Source: Cohnella phaseoli
GTDB lineage: Bacteria; Bacillota; Bacilli; Paenibacillales; Paenibacillaceae
NCBI RefSeq assembly: GCF_003386235.1
Contig: NZ_QRDZ01000011.1
Span: 124,001-188,000, forward strand
Length of the DNA: 64,000 nt
Direction of reading: 5' to 3'
The notes beneath the pieces are model-generated. The model had not been told where the DNA came from and searched no databases. It was given only the letters and a program-made list of their open reading frames with translations. A program made the position numbers and the translations under genes. Numbering within the stretch: the first letter of the stretch is position 1; every line of letters begins with the position of its first letter. This document shows, piece after piece, positions 8,891-17,733 of this stretch.

Positions 8891-9916
8891 CTATCGCGGC
8901 TCGACAGAGCCCCTTTCCAGCAGCTCCGGCTGAAGAATAATATCATACGCGGGCACATCCGCTCCATTCATCTTATCCAGCAGCATTTTGCAAGCAAGCT
9001 TGCCCATTTCATAATCCGGCTGTTTAATTGTCGTTAGCTGCGGATTAATCATCTGACCAAGATCAATGCCGTCAAAGCCGATAACCGATATGTCTTGCGG
9101 CACGCGAATATTCCGTTCCGACAATTCGCGAATGACGCCGAACGCCATCATATCGTTACAAGCAAATATAGCGGTCGGCGGTACGGGCCTTCCTAGCAGC
9201 CTCGCCGTCAGCATCTTGCCTGTATCGAATTCCGATAAGGCATTGTCGACGAAGTCCGCCTTCGATTCTTCCACCAGTGGTTCAAGCCCCTCCAGCTTCA
9301 TCGCTTCCATGTAACCGGACAGGATGCTTTTGCGGCTTGGTCGATCGACTTTCGAAGTCACATAGCCGATCCGCGTATGCCCTTTGGATTGTAGGAACTT
9401 CGTCGCCAAGTGCCCCCCTTTCTGGTAGTCGAATTCGATCTGGCTGATCTGATCTTCTTCAATCTTCTGATCAATGGCGATCACATGTACGCCCGCTTTA
9501 ATCATGCTCTTAAATTGAGACTTGTCGCTGGAGATCGAGGAGATCACAACGCCTTTAATTTGTTTCTCCAGAATCGTCCGTATATATTCATCTTCCAGCA
9601 GCGGATCATGAAGCGAATTGCAAGCAATGACAGTAAAATTGTTTTGCCGGGCAATCTCTTCAATCCCGAACAAGACAGACGAGTAGAACGGGTTCATAAT
9701 CGAAGGAACAATGACCCCGATTGTTGTACTCTTGCTTCCCTTCAGTTGCCGGCCAAGCAGATTCGGAACATAATTCATCTCCTCGGCAAGCGACAATATA
9801 CGCTCTCGCTTTGCCTTGCTGACCGGGTAGCTGCTATTGCTGAGTACGCGCGACACCGTCGCCGATGAGACATTGGCCGCTCTGGCTATATCATGTATCG
9901 TTGTTGGCTTATTCAT
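8891..9916 (-). CDS. LacI family transcriptional regulator
   Basis: A 341-residue repressor. Residues 1-50 form the DNA-binding head (TIHDIARAANVSSATVSRVL plus the YVPNLLGRQLKG hinge), followed by a periplasmic-binding-protein-like sugar sensor (TIGVIVPSIMNPFYSSVLFG). It is encoded 44 bp downstream of the GNAT gene and directly upstream of the importer operon. The two matching operators at 8731-8748 and 11107-11124 fit autoregulation together with control of uptake. The inducer is probably an intermediate of the amino-sugar pathway; this is inferred from context. Confidence 0.92.
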   Translation of the reverse strand: MNKPTTIHDIARAANVSSATVSRVLSNSSYPVSKAKRERILSLAEEMNYVPNLLGRQLKGSKSTTIGVIVPSIMNPFYSSVLFGIEEIARQNNFTVIACNSLHDPLLEDEYIRTILEKQIKGVVISSISSDKSQFKSMIKAGVHVIAIDQKIEEDQISQIEFDYQKGGHLATKFLQSKGHTRIGYVTSKVDRPSRKSILSGYMEAMKLEGLEPLVEESKADFVDNALSEFDTGKMLTARLLGRPVPPTAIFACNDMMAFGVIRELSERNIRVPQDISVIGFDGIDLGQMINPQLTTIKQPDYEMGKLACKMLLDKMNGADVPAYDIILQPELLERGSVEPR

Positions 9917-9960
9917 AACTATCCCTCGCTCGCGATCAAATGCATCTTACACTTCAATGC

Positions 9961-11037
9961 CTACACATAATTTAATCCCACGGTATACGGAAACGGCAAA
10001 GGCAAATCTTCCGTTCCGGGATGACCGGAGGAAGGCGGATCGAATAAAGCTCGAATACGCCGCTCATCGTCGAGCGGTTCCAACTGCGCCTCCAGTTCCG
10101 ACGCCGATCGATTTGTTTCCATCAAATACGGTTCCAGTTGAACGCATAGCTGCCGCAGATTGACCAAATGGATCAAACCTGAATTCTGCAACGTCTCGCT
10201 CGGAATCGCTCGGAAATATTCATGCAACTGCCGCTCGTACCAATTGACTTGAACCTCAAGCTGATCCCACACCCCCGCTCCAAGGTTATGGGCATAGATC
10301 GCACATAGCGCCTCGGTATCGCCGGCCCACTCCACTACGAATGGGGAACGTGCGGATAATGACTCTGACACGTCGCCCTCGTCAGGAGCCGCAATGACTG
10401 CAAAAGCCTTAACTTGCCCGCCCTGTTCGGCAACCCATACTTGATGGTGAAACATAACATTGCTTGCATACGCTTCGCTACAGATCAATGCGGCTATATC
10501 CGTCAAGCTTTGCTCATAACAGCTGAATCTCGCCCTGGCCAATTCGGTCAGTCGGAACAAATCCGTAGGCAGCCATCTCCTCACCTGAATTCCAGAAGCT
10601 GCCCCCTGAACATTCCTGGCAGACAAAGAATAGCGCTTCATACTGCCGAACGGATAGCAACCTGCTCGCTCGTAGAGAGAGCGATGTCCGGACACTAGAA
10701 TCAACGAGGCTTCCGATGCTTGGGCATGCTCGATAACCGCGGACATTAAGCCGCTTGCATACCCTTTCCCTCTCGCCTCCGCATGCGTACACACTGCCCC
10801 AACGGAGTAGATGCGCAATCTCGCTTTCCCGATCTGTATAATCGCGGGAACAAAGCCCATAAAAGCGACCAGCCTGTCTTCTACAAACGCACCGAACGAC
10901 TGTCCCAGACTTAATGAAAAAACGTTGGGATAGGCTGTCCCCATTGAAATCTGCCGCTCATTGCGGAATACGCTGTCCGCCAGCCGTATTGCCGATTCCT
11001 TCTCAACTGCCGTTTGTAGCAATCGAATGTTTGCCAT
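9961..11037 (-). CDS. GNAT family N-acetyltransferase (Eis-like two-domain form)
   Basis: A 358-residue protein. The N-terminal ~150 residues form a GNAT fold: VCTHAEARGKGYASGLM carries the acetyl-CoA-binding R/Q-x-x-G-x-G/A pattern (RGKGYA), followed by LILVSGHRSLYERAGCYPFG. The rest resembles the second domain of Eis-like acetyltransferases. The ATG at 11037 with GGGAG eight bases upstream is preferred over the upstream TTG at 11052. It lies first in an operon with the LacI regulator, so its acceptor may be the pathway amino sugar or an unrelated amine; the sequence does not decide. Confidence 0.8.
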   Translation of the reverse strand: MANIRLLQTAVEKESAIRLADSVFRNERQISMGTAYPNVFSLSLGQSFGAFVEDRLVAFMGFVPAIIQIGKARLRIYSVGAVCTHAEARGKGYASGLMSAVIEHAQASEASLILVSGHRSLYERAGCYPFGSMKRYSLSARNVQGAASGIQVRRWLPTDLFRLTELARARFSCYEQSLTDIAALICSEAYASNVMFHHQVWVAEQGGQVKAFAVIAAPDEGDVSESLSARSPFVVEWAGDTEALCAIYAHNLGAGVWDQLEVQVNWYERQLHEYFRAIPSETLQNSGLIHLVNLRQLCVQLEPYLMETNRSASELEAQLEPLDDERRIRALFDPPSSGHPGTEDLPLPFPYTVGLNYV

Positions 11038-11083
11038 CTTGTTATCTCCCAATTGTGCAAATGTAACATCTGTAAGTTACTTG

Positions 11084-11124
11084 ATTATAGCAATAGAAAG
11101 AACGTGAAAGCAATCGGTTTCTAT
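11084..11124 (-). promoter_or_regulatory. Promoter and LacI-type operator (copy 2) of the GNAT-LacI operon
   Basis: On the minus strand there is a -10 TATAAT (11084-11089) and, with an 18-bp spacer, a -35 TTGCTT (11108-11113). The -35 lies inside the operator AAAGCAATCGGTTTCTAT (11107-11124), which matches copy 1 at 16 of 18 positions. Binding here would block polymerase access and autoregulate the repressor. Confidence 0.7.
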
Positions 11125-11275
11125 CGATAGGATGACTGCAATCGGCTCGGAACCGGCGCCCCCGCCTCTTTATCATTAACCTGCGGAAATGGTAACGGAC
11201 TCGCCCCTTGGCAGCGAATGTCCATTACATTTGATCGCACCCGACTGGAAGGGAAGGGGCCCGGTTCACCCTTGC

Positions 11276-12328
11276 TCAATAATCGGTCTTGCCCAACGGG
11301 AGAGGGTCGGGATTTTGCCTAACCCAGATCACAGCCCATTCGCATAAACGGTTCAACTCCTCATCGCCATCGCCGCTTCTTCGAACCTTGTCGACCACCA
11401 GCCCCGCTTCTTCCAGCAACTCGGAAGGCAGCGGATTCCCGGCAGCGAGCACTTCCTTGTATTTATCCAGCATTTTTTTAAAATAGGGCCCCCAGTTTCC
11501 GCCGCCGTTGCGGAATATTTCGTCACGCACCTTGCCTGCGATCCGGACAACCTCGCCTTGCGCCGTTTGCGCAGAACCGCTTGATGGAACCAGCAAGGCC
11601 CACAAATCGCTGAAATTTTCCTTCCAGTTCTGCTTCTGCAACAGGATCGGCGCTTTGCCGTCGTGCATTTGCCGTCTGGCAACAGGTTCTACCGCAAACA
11701 GCTCGTACAAGCGATACAACCCTTCTTCCGTCTCCGCAAACATATCTTTATTGAAGTTGGCTCTATGGAACTCGAAATTTTCTCCTAAACGCGTCACCGC
11801 TGCCCGCATCGTTTCGGTTGTCTCCACACCCTTGCTTAACAATAAGTCCGATATTTTCGCGAGGTTGGCAAGGTGAATGTTTCCACCGTTTATAAGGGCT
11901 TTATCCAGCGGAGTCATCCTGCTGTCATTCACAGCCCGAATATTAGCGCCATGATTAACTAGCTGTTGCACACAACGAAAGTTGGCAGAACCTGCGGCCA
12001 TATGCAGCGGCGTATCGCCATATTTGTCCTTTAGCTCAACATCGGCGCCCAGCTTCAAAAACACTTCCACATCTCCGCTCATTCGCATGGAATGTGCATG
12101 CAGCGGGGCCCTGCCATAGGCATCGACCGCGTTAATATTGGCCCCTTGCTCTACCAGCCAGCGCACCCATTCATCAGGGATATTGAAGCAACTGAGCGCC
12201 GGCTCTTTCATATAGTTGCCGCTGTAAGCATCCAACTCGCATTTTCTAAACACGGCCTTCAAAGCTTCGATATCCTTTTTCTCAATCAAAGCGTCAAAAT
12301 CCTTGGGTAAAGTTTTTCGTTTGGCCAT
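11276..12328 (-). CDS. Ankyrin-repeat protein
   Basis: A 350-residue soluble protein without signal peptide. About three to four ankyrin repeats span residues ~55-175 (for example GRAPLHAHSMRMSG, GDTPLHMAAGSANF, MTPLDKALINGG). The C-terminal half (about 180-350) has no recognised domain. Ankyrin repeats mediate protein binding; the partner is unknown. The gene has its own AAGGTGAT ribosome site and is separated from both neighbours, so it is probably a single transcription unit or weakly linked to the next gene. Confidence 0.85.
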   Translation of the reverse strand: MAKRKTLPKDFDALIEKKDIEALKAVFRKCELDAYSGNYMKEPALSCFNIPDEWVRWLVEQGANINAVDAYGRAPLHAHSMRMSGDVEVFLKLGADVELKDKYGDTPLHMAAGSANFRCVQQLVNHGANIRAVNDSRMTPLDKALINGGNIHLANLAKISDLLLSKGVETTETMRAAVTRLGENFEFHRANFNKDMFAETEEGLYRLYELFAVEPVARRQMHDGKAPILLQKQNWKENFSDLWALLVPSSGSAQTAQGEVVRIAGKVRDEIFRNGGGNWGPYFKKMLDKYKEVLAAGNPLPSELLEEAGLVVDKVRRSGDGDEELNRLCEWAVIWVRQNPDPLPLGKTDY

Positions 12329-12396
12329 TTGATCACCTTCAATCCCTTAATAATAGTCGACAGGCGGCAAGGATAGGATCCATGAGGAACAACGGG

Positions 12397-13035
12397 TTAC
12401 AGCACGTACAGCAGGATCGCGAAGAAATGAAACACGGACCCCGCGACGACGAATAGATGCCAGACCGCGTGATGATAAGGAAAACCGCGCCACACGTAGA
12501 ACACGGAGCCGATCGTGTAGAGCAGCCCCCCGATGATCAGCAGTCTGAGCCCTTCGGGAACGAGCAGCGCGTTCAGCGGTTTCCAGGCGAAGACGATCAA
12601 CCAGCCCATCAGAACGTAGAACAGCGTAGACAGCACCAAGAACTTTTTTGTGAAGAACGCTTTGAACACGACGCCGGCTATCGCCAGCCCCCAGACCACC
12701 CCGAACAGCGACCAGCCAAGCGGGCTACGCAGAGTTACCAGCAGAAGCGGCGTATACGTGCCCGCGATGAACAAGTAGATGCAAGAATGGTCGAATGTCT
12801 CGAACAGATCCTTGACCTTGCCTTCCGGAAAAGCGTGCACAAGCGTCGAAGCTGTGTATAGCAGCAGCATCGTTACGCCGTAGATCGTAAAGCTGACGAC
12901 GTGCCAAGCCGTGCCTTCCAGACTTGCGAAGACGATCAACAGCACAAGTCCGGCAATGCTGAGCAGCGTTCCGATCCCGTGCGTGATCGCGTTGGCGATC
13001 TCTTCTTTTTTCGTATAGACGTGGGTATTCGCCAT
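12397..13035 (-). CDS. trhA: TrhA/hemolysin III family membrane protein (PAQR superfamily)
   Basis: A 212-residue protein with seven hydrophobic segments. The family signatures are visible: ITHGIG near the N-terminus, STLVHAFPEG and FDHSCIYLFIAGTYTP in the middle, and HHAVWHLFVVAGSVFHF at the end, giving the conserved His residues expected to bind zinc. Members influence membrane fluidity homeostasis in bacteria; the old name hemolysin III is not evidence of toxin function. The ATG at 13035 is preferred over a GTG at 13044. It follows the SGNH esterase gene by 17 bp and is probably co-transcribed with it. Confidence 0.9.
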   Translation of the reverse strand: MANTHVYTKKEEIANAITHGIGTLLSIAGLVLLIVFASLEGTAWHVVSFTIYGVTMLLLYTASTLVHAFPEGKVKDLFETFDHSCIYLFIAGTYTPLLLVTLRSPLGWSLFGVVWGLAIAGVVFKAFFTKKFLVLSTLFYVLMGWLIVFAWKPLNALLVPEGLRLLIIGGLLYTIGSVFYVWRGFPYHHAVWHLFVVAGSVFHFFAILLYVL

Positions 13036-13052
13036 TGGCGGCACCGCCTTTC

Positions 13053-14450
13053 TCAGTTGTGAACAGGATAGCGGTAAAACGACAACGGCGGCATGTACGT
13101 CAAGCTGTCGAGCGGAAAGTAGACCGCGGGATTCCTCTCGTATCCGCCATAAAGATGAGCTTGGCCTTCGAGAGGACGCTTCAGCTTAATCCGGATAGCG
13201 TTTCTCCCGGAGATCGACCAGGCTTCGATCTCCGCCCGGCCAGCCTCGTCCTCGATCGTAAACACCGGCTGGTTCGGCCCAATCGTCAGCAGATATCCTC
13301 CGACATGGTCGTAGGCAAGCTCGACGGCAGGCGTTCCGTCATCGGAGACGAAATAGCGTGCGTCGGCGATTTCCGGGGCCCGGAAATGGACGTCTCTGCC
13401 ATAGACGGAAGCCAGAACCGCTCGGGCCATTCGTTCGCCGATCAGCAGATTGCCGGCGGGACTGTTGTGAACTTCGTCGGACAACGGACAATCGATCGCC
13501 GGGATCACCGTAACGTGCGGAATGTGGCGAGCCGCTTGGCGTTGATGCTCCCGCACAAGCCCCCACGCTTGGTCGTCCTCCTCCTTCGTGTCGATTCCCG
13601 TATAACGGTTCAACTGCACGGTGGAGAACGGGAGCTCCGGTTCGCCCAGATCGGCCCGCCACTGGTCGACCATCTGCCGAAAACGCGCCCCGTAAGATTC
13701 GTATTCTCCCGGATAACAATCGTTGCAGCCTTGGTACCAGACGACTCCTTTTACCAAACCGCCCGCCTCATGCACGGTGCTCAGCATGTTGCGGTAAAGC
13801 CTCCCGTCCTCCGCGGGATTCCATGCCTTCAGCGGCGAGCCGCCGAGCGCCGTCTGCAAGAGGCCGATCGGATAGCCGAGCTCTTTCTTCAGCAGCTTGG
13901 CAAAGGAGAGAAAAGGAGAATGCCCCGGGTTCGTCATCTCGCGATTGACGATATGAAGCGTATTGGTCGATTCGTTAAAAGGATGGGTAGCGAGATCCCA
14001 CTTGCCGTTGTTGCGAAGCAGATGGATGCCGAGCTCCGGCGGATCGTTGACCGGTCCTTTGCCGTAGCCGGCCGCATTGCTCTGACCGGCGATAATCCAC
14101 AGGTCGCCGACGCCGATATGGTGAATCATATCGCCTCGAGCGGCCCATTCCATCGCGGGATTGCCGTCGATTTGCAAGCATGTCTCGATGCGGTACAGGC
14201 CGCCTGCCGGAACGTTGTTCAAGACGACGCTCCAGCCGCGTTCCTCCAGCATCTCCGCCATCGTCCAATCGACGACCGTCTCCCCGCTCTCTTCGCGAAT
14301 GACGCGGGCATAAGCCTGAGCCTTGCGAACCGGCTCGTCCATGCGCCACTTGCCGGACAAACCGATAGATGCCGCTCCGTTTCTCTGCTGCACGATCGCC
14401 CATTGCTGCGGCCCTTGCTCCACGATAACTCCGATTTGTTTATTTTCCAC
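13053..14450 (-). CDS. Sialate O-acetylesterase-like SGNH carbohydrate esterase
   Basis: A 465-residue protein. WIIAGQSNAAGYG contains the block I nucleophile (Ser124), GVVWYQGCNDC is the block with conserved Gly/Gln/Asn, and LSDEVHNS supplies the acid and base (Asp325, His328). This layout fits the SASA/DUF303 acetylesterase family that removes O-acetyl groups from sugars. No signal peptide is visible, so it is probably cytoplasmic. The start is GTG with GAGGCG nine bases upstream, only 2 bp after the stop of a degenerate MFS transporter tail, suggesting the pair was once translationally coupled. Confidence 0.82.
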   Translation of the reverse strand: MENKQIGVIVEQGPQQWAIVQQRNGAASIGLSGKWRMDEPVRKAQAYARVIREESGETVVDWTMAEMLEERGWSVVLNNVPAGGLYRIETCLQIDGNPAMEWAARGDMIHHIGVGDLWIIAGQSNAAGYGKGPVNDPPELGIHLLRNNGKWDLATHPFNESTNTLHIVNREMTNPGHSPFLSFAKLLKKELGYPIGLLQTALGGSPLKAWNPAEDGRLYRNMLSTVHEAGGLVKGVVWYQGCNDCYPGEYESYGARFRQMVDQWRADLGEPELPFSTVQLNRYTGIDTKEEDDQAWGLVREHQRQAARHIPHVTVIPAIDCPLSDEVHNSPAGNLLIGERMARAVLASVYGRDVHFRAPEIADARYFVSDDGTPAVELAYDHVGGYLLTIGPNQPVFTIEDEAGRAEIEAWSISGRNAIRIKLKRPLEGQAHLYGGYERNPAVYFPLDSLTYMPPLSFYRYPVHN

Positions 14451-14452
14451 GA

Positions 14453-14623
14453 TTATTCGCCTCGCTGCGCTAGATTTGCGGACGGTCGTTTGACCAAATA
14501 GAGGCCAAACAGCAGCCCGAGAAACGCGAAACCGGCCATGCCGCGGTTCAAAACGGCTCCGCCGAACTCTTCGATCACCCAGCCTCCGATCTGCGAAGTA
14601 CAGAATTGAATGCCCGAAGCCGA
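14453..14623 (-). pseudogene. C-terminal remnant of an MFS transporter
   Basis: Fifty-six in-frame codons without a start codon encode SASGIQFCTSQIGGWVIEEF, then a hydrophobic GMAGFAFLGLLFGLYLV, and end in RGE-stop. This is what the last transmembrane helix and tail of a major facilitator transporter looks like. An in-frame TAA directly precedes the segment, and the stop of the next upstream gene is only 17 bp further on, so the other eleven helices are missing. It lies exactly where a sugar transporter gene would sit between the oxidoreductase and the esterase. Confidence 0.6.
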
Positions 14624-14640
14624 TTAACGGCCGACACGCC

Positions 14641-15627
14641 TTACTCCTTGTCCGCCGGATATTCGAGTCCCGTCTGCCTGCGGGCTTCGTCCATCAGCTC
14701 CATCACCTTAATCGAGCTGTCATAGGAATTGATGTCGGATTCCCGCTTCCCGTCCGCGAGCAAATCCGCAAACTCCCGTACCTCGTAATACATCGCGTTA
14801 TCTTCTTGAGGCTGCGTCAGCTCCTCGATCGAACCGTCGCGATATCGAATGTGCGCATTGTCCGGGCGGCTGATTTTATCGAATACGATCGTGCCGAGCT
14901 CCCCTTGAATTTCTGCGCTGGCGTAGGAATCCACAATTTTTGAATAATGGACGACCGCGTCCATTCCCTCGTAGCCGAGCAGCAGGCTGCCTGCTCCGTC
15001 CGCGCCTGATTCCAGTATATAGGCGCTAGCCTGAATGCGTTCCGGCGCTCCGAACAATACGACGAGCGGATAGAGGCAGTAGACGCCCAGATCCATCAGC
15101 GAGCCGTTCGACAGGGCCGGGTTAAAGGCGTTGGGCAGTTCTCCGCGTTTGTACAGATCATAGCGCGAAGAGTATTGACAGTAGCTTCCGGAGTACCGGC
15201 GCACTTTTCCGATTTTATGCAGATTGTCCCGCAGCGCGCGGAACGTCGGCGTAAACGTCGACTTCATCGCCTCCATCAGCAGCACGCCGTCCCCTTTCGC
15301 AGCCTCGACCATGCGACGCACCTCGCGAGCGTTGGAGGCCAGCGGTTTCTCGCACAGCACATGCTTTCCCTTGCTCATGCACATGATGGCTTGATCGGCA
15401 TGAGCCGCGTTCGGGCTGGCTATGTAGACGGCATCAAGCTCCGCGCTGGTGGCGAACCGTTCCAGATCCGTATACACGTGCGGAATGCCATGCTTGTCCG
15501 CGAACGCGCGGCCTTTCTCCTCTGTTCGGGAATAGACCGCAGTCAGCTCAATATCGTTGTTTCTTTTTGCCGCGTCGATGAAATCCTCCGTAATCCAGTT
15601 CGTTCCGATGATGCCGAATCTAAGCAT
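14641..15627 (-). CDS. Gfo/Idh/MocA family oxidoreductase, short form
   Basis: A 328-residue NAD(P)-dependent oxidoreductase. The Rossmann start is FGIIGTNWITEDFIDAA and the family motif is HVLCEKPLASN (Glu-Lys-Pro at about 93-95). Unlike the two enzymes at 988-2271 and 4267-5493 it lacks the cysteine cluster and is about 80-100 residues shorter, resembling the dihydrodiol-dehydrogenase/sugar-dehydrogenase branch. It has a GAGAGGA site upstream and precedes the MFS remnant and the esterase on the same strand. Confidence 0.85.
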   Translation of the reverse strand: MLRFGIIGTNWITEDFIDAAKRNNDIELTAVYSRTEEKGRAFADKHGIPHVYTDLERFATSAELDAVYIASPNAAHADQAIMCMSKGKHVLCEKPLASNAREVRRMVEAAKGDGVLLMEAMKSTFTPTFRALRDNLHKIGKVRRYSGSYCQYSSRYDLYKRGELPNAFNPALSNGSLMDLGVYCLYPLVVLFGAPERIQASAYILESGADGAGSLLLGYEGMDAVVHYSKIVDSYASAEIQGELGTIVFDKISRPDNAHIRYRDGSIEELTQPQEDNAMYYEVREFADLLADGKRESDINSYDSSIKVMELMDEARRQTGLEYPADKE

Positions 15628-15694
15628 AAGTTGCCAATCCTCTCGTCTTTATATAGGTTAAACCAATGAATAGGAAGCTCATTGCATTCCGAAA

Positions 15695-15735
15695 GCTCCC
15701 TCCGATGCTATCTCCCTCCTGAAACCCGAACAGGT
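15695..15735. repeat. Decayed partial copy of the foldback element at 39901 and 60931
   Basis: The text CTCCCTCCGATGCTAT followed by CCTGAAACCCGAACAGGTA matches the central left half of the element copy at 60931-61142 (CTCCCTCCGATGCTAT, then CCGAAATCTGAATAGGTA). Terminal arms are absent. It lies just past the 3' end of the deacetylase gene. Confidence 0.5.
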
Positions 15736-15742
15736 AAAAAGC

Positions 15743-16549
15743 CTATAATGAGAGCGTCGCTCCCGGTTCAGCCTTCACCGGTTCCCCATCAACGCTGAAC
15801 CATACTTCGATGGCGGACGGGTTATGTACCAATTTCCGATTTACCGAGAATCGCAGTGCATCCAGCGCCCTGCGATAAGCGATCAACTCTGCCATTGTTG
15901 CAGACCAGATGGCAGGATGGCCGCCAAGCCGTTCACCGATTTGATCCATCAGCTCCCAATTGTTGTCATGCTCGAATTCGTAACTATGTCCCCATATGAA
16001 CAACAGCTCCATCCGACTCTGGTGAGGCTGTGACTGTAAAAAACGTTCAGTCGCTTGAAGCCCCTCTTTATGATGACAGGTCGGATGCCAACGCAACGGA
16101 TCGTCTGGCATACGAAACTCGCCATGGCTCCCCGTGGTGCGGGCATACTCGATGCCGAGCGACGGCAATATGGCTACGACGCGGTCATTGCTGGTGCCGA
16201 AAGGGTAGCTCATGCCACGTACCGGGTATCCGACCAGTTCCTCCAGCGCCGCGCGGTCCGTCATAATTTCGTGTACGATCTGGTCGTCGGGCGATTGATC
16301 CAGAAACGGATGGTCAACCGTATGAGCCGATACTTCGTGCCCTCTGAATAGCTCGGCAACCTCTTCTGCGCGAATGTACCCTTCCTTCCCGAAGAAGCCG
16401 GAATTCAGGTGAAAGGTTCCTTTCAACCCGTAACGATTCATCGCCGCCACAAGTCTGCGGTCATGCTCCCGCCCATCGTCAAAGCTGAATGTAACCGCCC
16501 GATGCACATCGCCCGGAAAGCGATCAAATTTGATTTTAGCTGTCTCCAT
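15743..16549 (-). CDS. Polysaccharide deacetylase family protein (CE4 / NodB homology)
   Basis: A 268-residue protein without signal peptide. Motif 1 TFSFDDG (residues 20-26) gives the catalytic base and metal Asp; motif 2 HTVDHP (76-81) gives the metal His pair; motif 3 is represented by SYPFGTSND (about residue 115). These are the metal-dependent N- or O-deacetylases acting on chitin-type or other acylated glycans. The lack of an export signal suggests a soluble sugar substrate or a pathway intermediate. GGAGGGGG lies nine bases before the ATG. Confidence 0.88.
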   Translation of the reverse strand: METAKIKFDRFPGDVHRAVTFSFDDGREHDRRLVAAMNRYGLKGTFHLNSGFFGKEGYIRAEEVAELFRGHEVSAHTVDHPFLDQSPDDQIVHEIMTDRAALEELVGYPVRGMSYPFGTSNDRVVAILPSLGIEYARTTGSHGEFRMPDDPLRWHPTCHHKEGLQATERFLQSQPHQSRMELLFIWGHSYEFEHDNNWELMDQIGERLGGHPAIWSATMAELIAYRRALDALRFSVNRKLVHNPSAIEVWFSVDGEPVKAEPGATLSL

Positions 16550-16638
16550 CGCTAGTGTCCCCCTCCGTTATAAAAGAAAAATGCTCCTTAATCTGATCCT
16601 TATTCGTTGTCTCCCTCGCGTAAATCGGAAGGAACGAC

Positions 16639-16672
16639 AAAAAAACAGCGCGAAAATGGCGTATACTTCGCT
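16639..16672 (-). terminator. Putative rho-independent terminator after the DUF72 gene
   Basis: Read on the minus strand, an imperfect hairpin (GCAGCGAA paired with TTCGCGCTG) is followed by seven consecutive T. It lies 20 bp after the stop of the DUF72 gene. Confidence 0.5.
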
Positions 16673-16692
16673 GCGCCTTTGTTCCGCCTTAG

Positions 16693-17556
16693 CTAGAAAT
16701 TAAACAAATCAAGCTGCTCCGGCTCGCGAACGACCGGAAGCTCGTATACGGCCTGTCCCAGCAAACGCATCATCTGCTTGGCGTTTCCTGCCGCATGCCC
16801 GCCAGAGTTATTGTTGAAAATGACACCGACGCAGCGGCTGCCCTCCGCCAATCGAGCAAGGGTCGCGCCCCATTCGTTCAGCTCGCTCTCGTTGTAATCG
16901 TATAAATAGCGAACTTCTCGCCAGTTGGCGTTGCCGCTTTGATTCCAGCCTCCAACGTTCCGGCCGTGCATGCGGACAAGCGTCAAATCCGGACAGGTCG
17001 CCTCAGGAACGGTCGGAATCGAGCCGCTGCCCGCCTGCGGCTCGTCGCAGACGCTATGAATCCAGCCTTCGTCGCGCATGAACGCAATCGTCTTCTCCTT
17101 CATCTCGGGAGCGAACCAGCTCTGATGCCTGAATTCGAGCGCGCAAGGAAAGCCTTCCATTCGCTTCTTCGTCTCGCGCAGCAAACGAACGTTTTCCTTA
17201 TTGCAGTCGAACCAGGGCGGATATTGGAACAGCGCGGCCGTCAGCTTCCCGGCTTCTCGGAGCGGCGTCAAGCTGTCTCGGAACGCGCCGTACATATCGT
17301 TGTCATTGTCGTAATACGGCTTGCCTCTCAAGTGTCCCGTCATCCCTTGGTAAGCTTTGACGACAAAGCCGAAACCCTCCGGGGTCTCCTCCGCGTAACG
17401 CGCCATCCTGTCCGGAGGCTGCACCGCATAGAAGGCGCTGTCCATCTCCACAATGGCAAAATGCCTGGCGTAAACCTTAAGCTTGTCCTTCGCCGCCGTT
17501 CCGGGCGCGTACAGCGAATCGTGATCCCTCCACCCGGTCAAACCTATTACGATCAT
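16693..17556 (-). CDS. DUF72 domain protein (YecE family)
   Basis: A 287-residue TIM-barrel-like protein. The start IVIGLTGWRDHDSLYAP, then YARHFAIVEMDSAFYAVQP and GFGFVVKAYQGMTG, and the end segment VIFNNNSGGHAAGNA, are typical of DUF72. The biochemical function of the family is not established. The ATG at 17556 with GAGGGGA nine bases upstream is preferred to one at 17592, because the family begins at this point. It is probably transcribed alone. Confidence 0.85.
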   Translation of the reverse strand: MIVIGLTGWRDHDSLYAPGTAAKDKLKVYARHFAIVEMDSAFYAVQPPDRMARYAEETPEGFGFVVKAYQGMTGHLRGKPYYDNDNDMYGAFRDSLTPLREAGKLTAALFQYPPWFDCNKENVRLLRETKKRMEGFPCALEFRHQSWFAPEMKEKTIAFMRDEGWIHSVCDEPQAGSGSIPTVPEATCPDLTLVRMHGRNVGGWNQSGNANWREVRYLYDYNESELNEWGATLARLAEGSRCVGVIFNNNSGGHAAGNAKQMMRLLGQAVYELPVVREPEQLDLFNF

Positions 17557-17733
17557 TGTACGTTCCCCTCGCTTTCCTAACCAAGCGGCCATAATTCGAG
17601 TCTAAAGCTTCGGAGCGCGTTGTTCAAGTTCCTTTCTCGACGGTTCAAGCAGGGAAAACGATAGCGGAGGCTGATTTTCTTGAAGCGAACGTATAGGGAT
17701 GCAATCTATTACGTGGGGGAGGGTGGAAAGTAG

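Noticed and set aside
12397-13035. Toxin function suggested by the name hemolysin III
   Set aside because: The seven-helix PAQR pattern with conserved His fits TrhA membrane homeostasis proteins; nothing indicates secretion or toxicity.
13035-14501. A 488-codon plus-strand open frame
   Set aside because: Fully antisense to the SGNH esterase, whose catalytic motifs are intact; the frame has Arg/His/Pro-rich random-looking translation.
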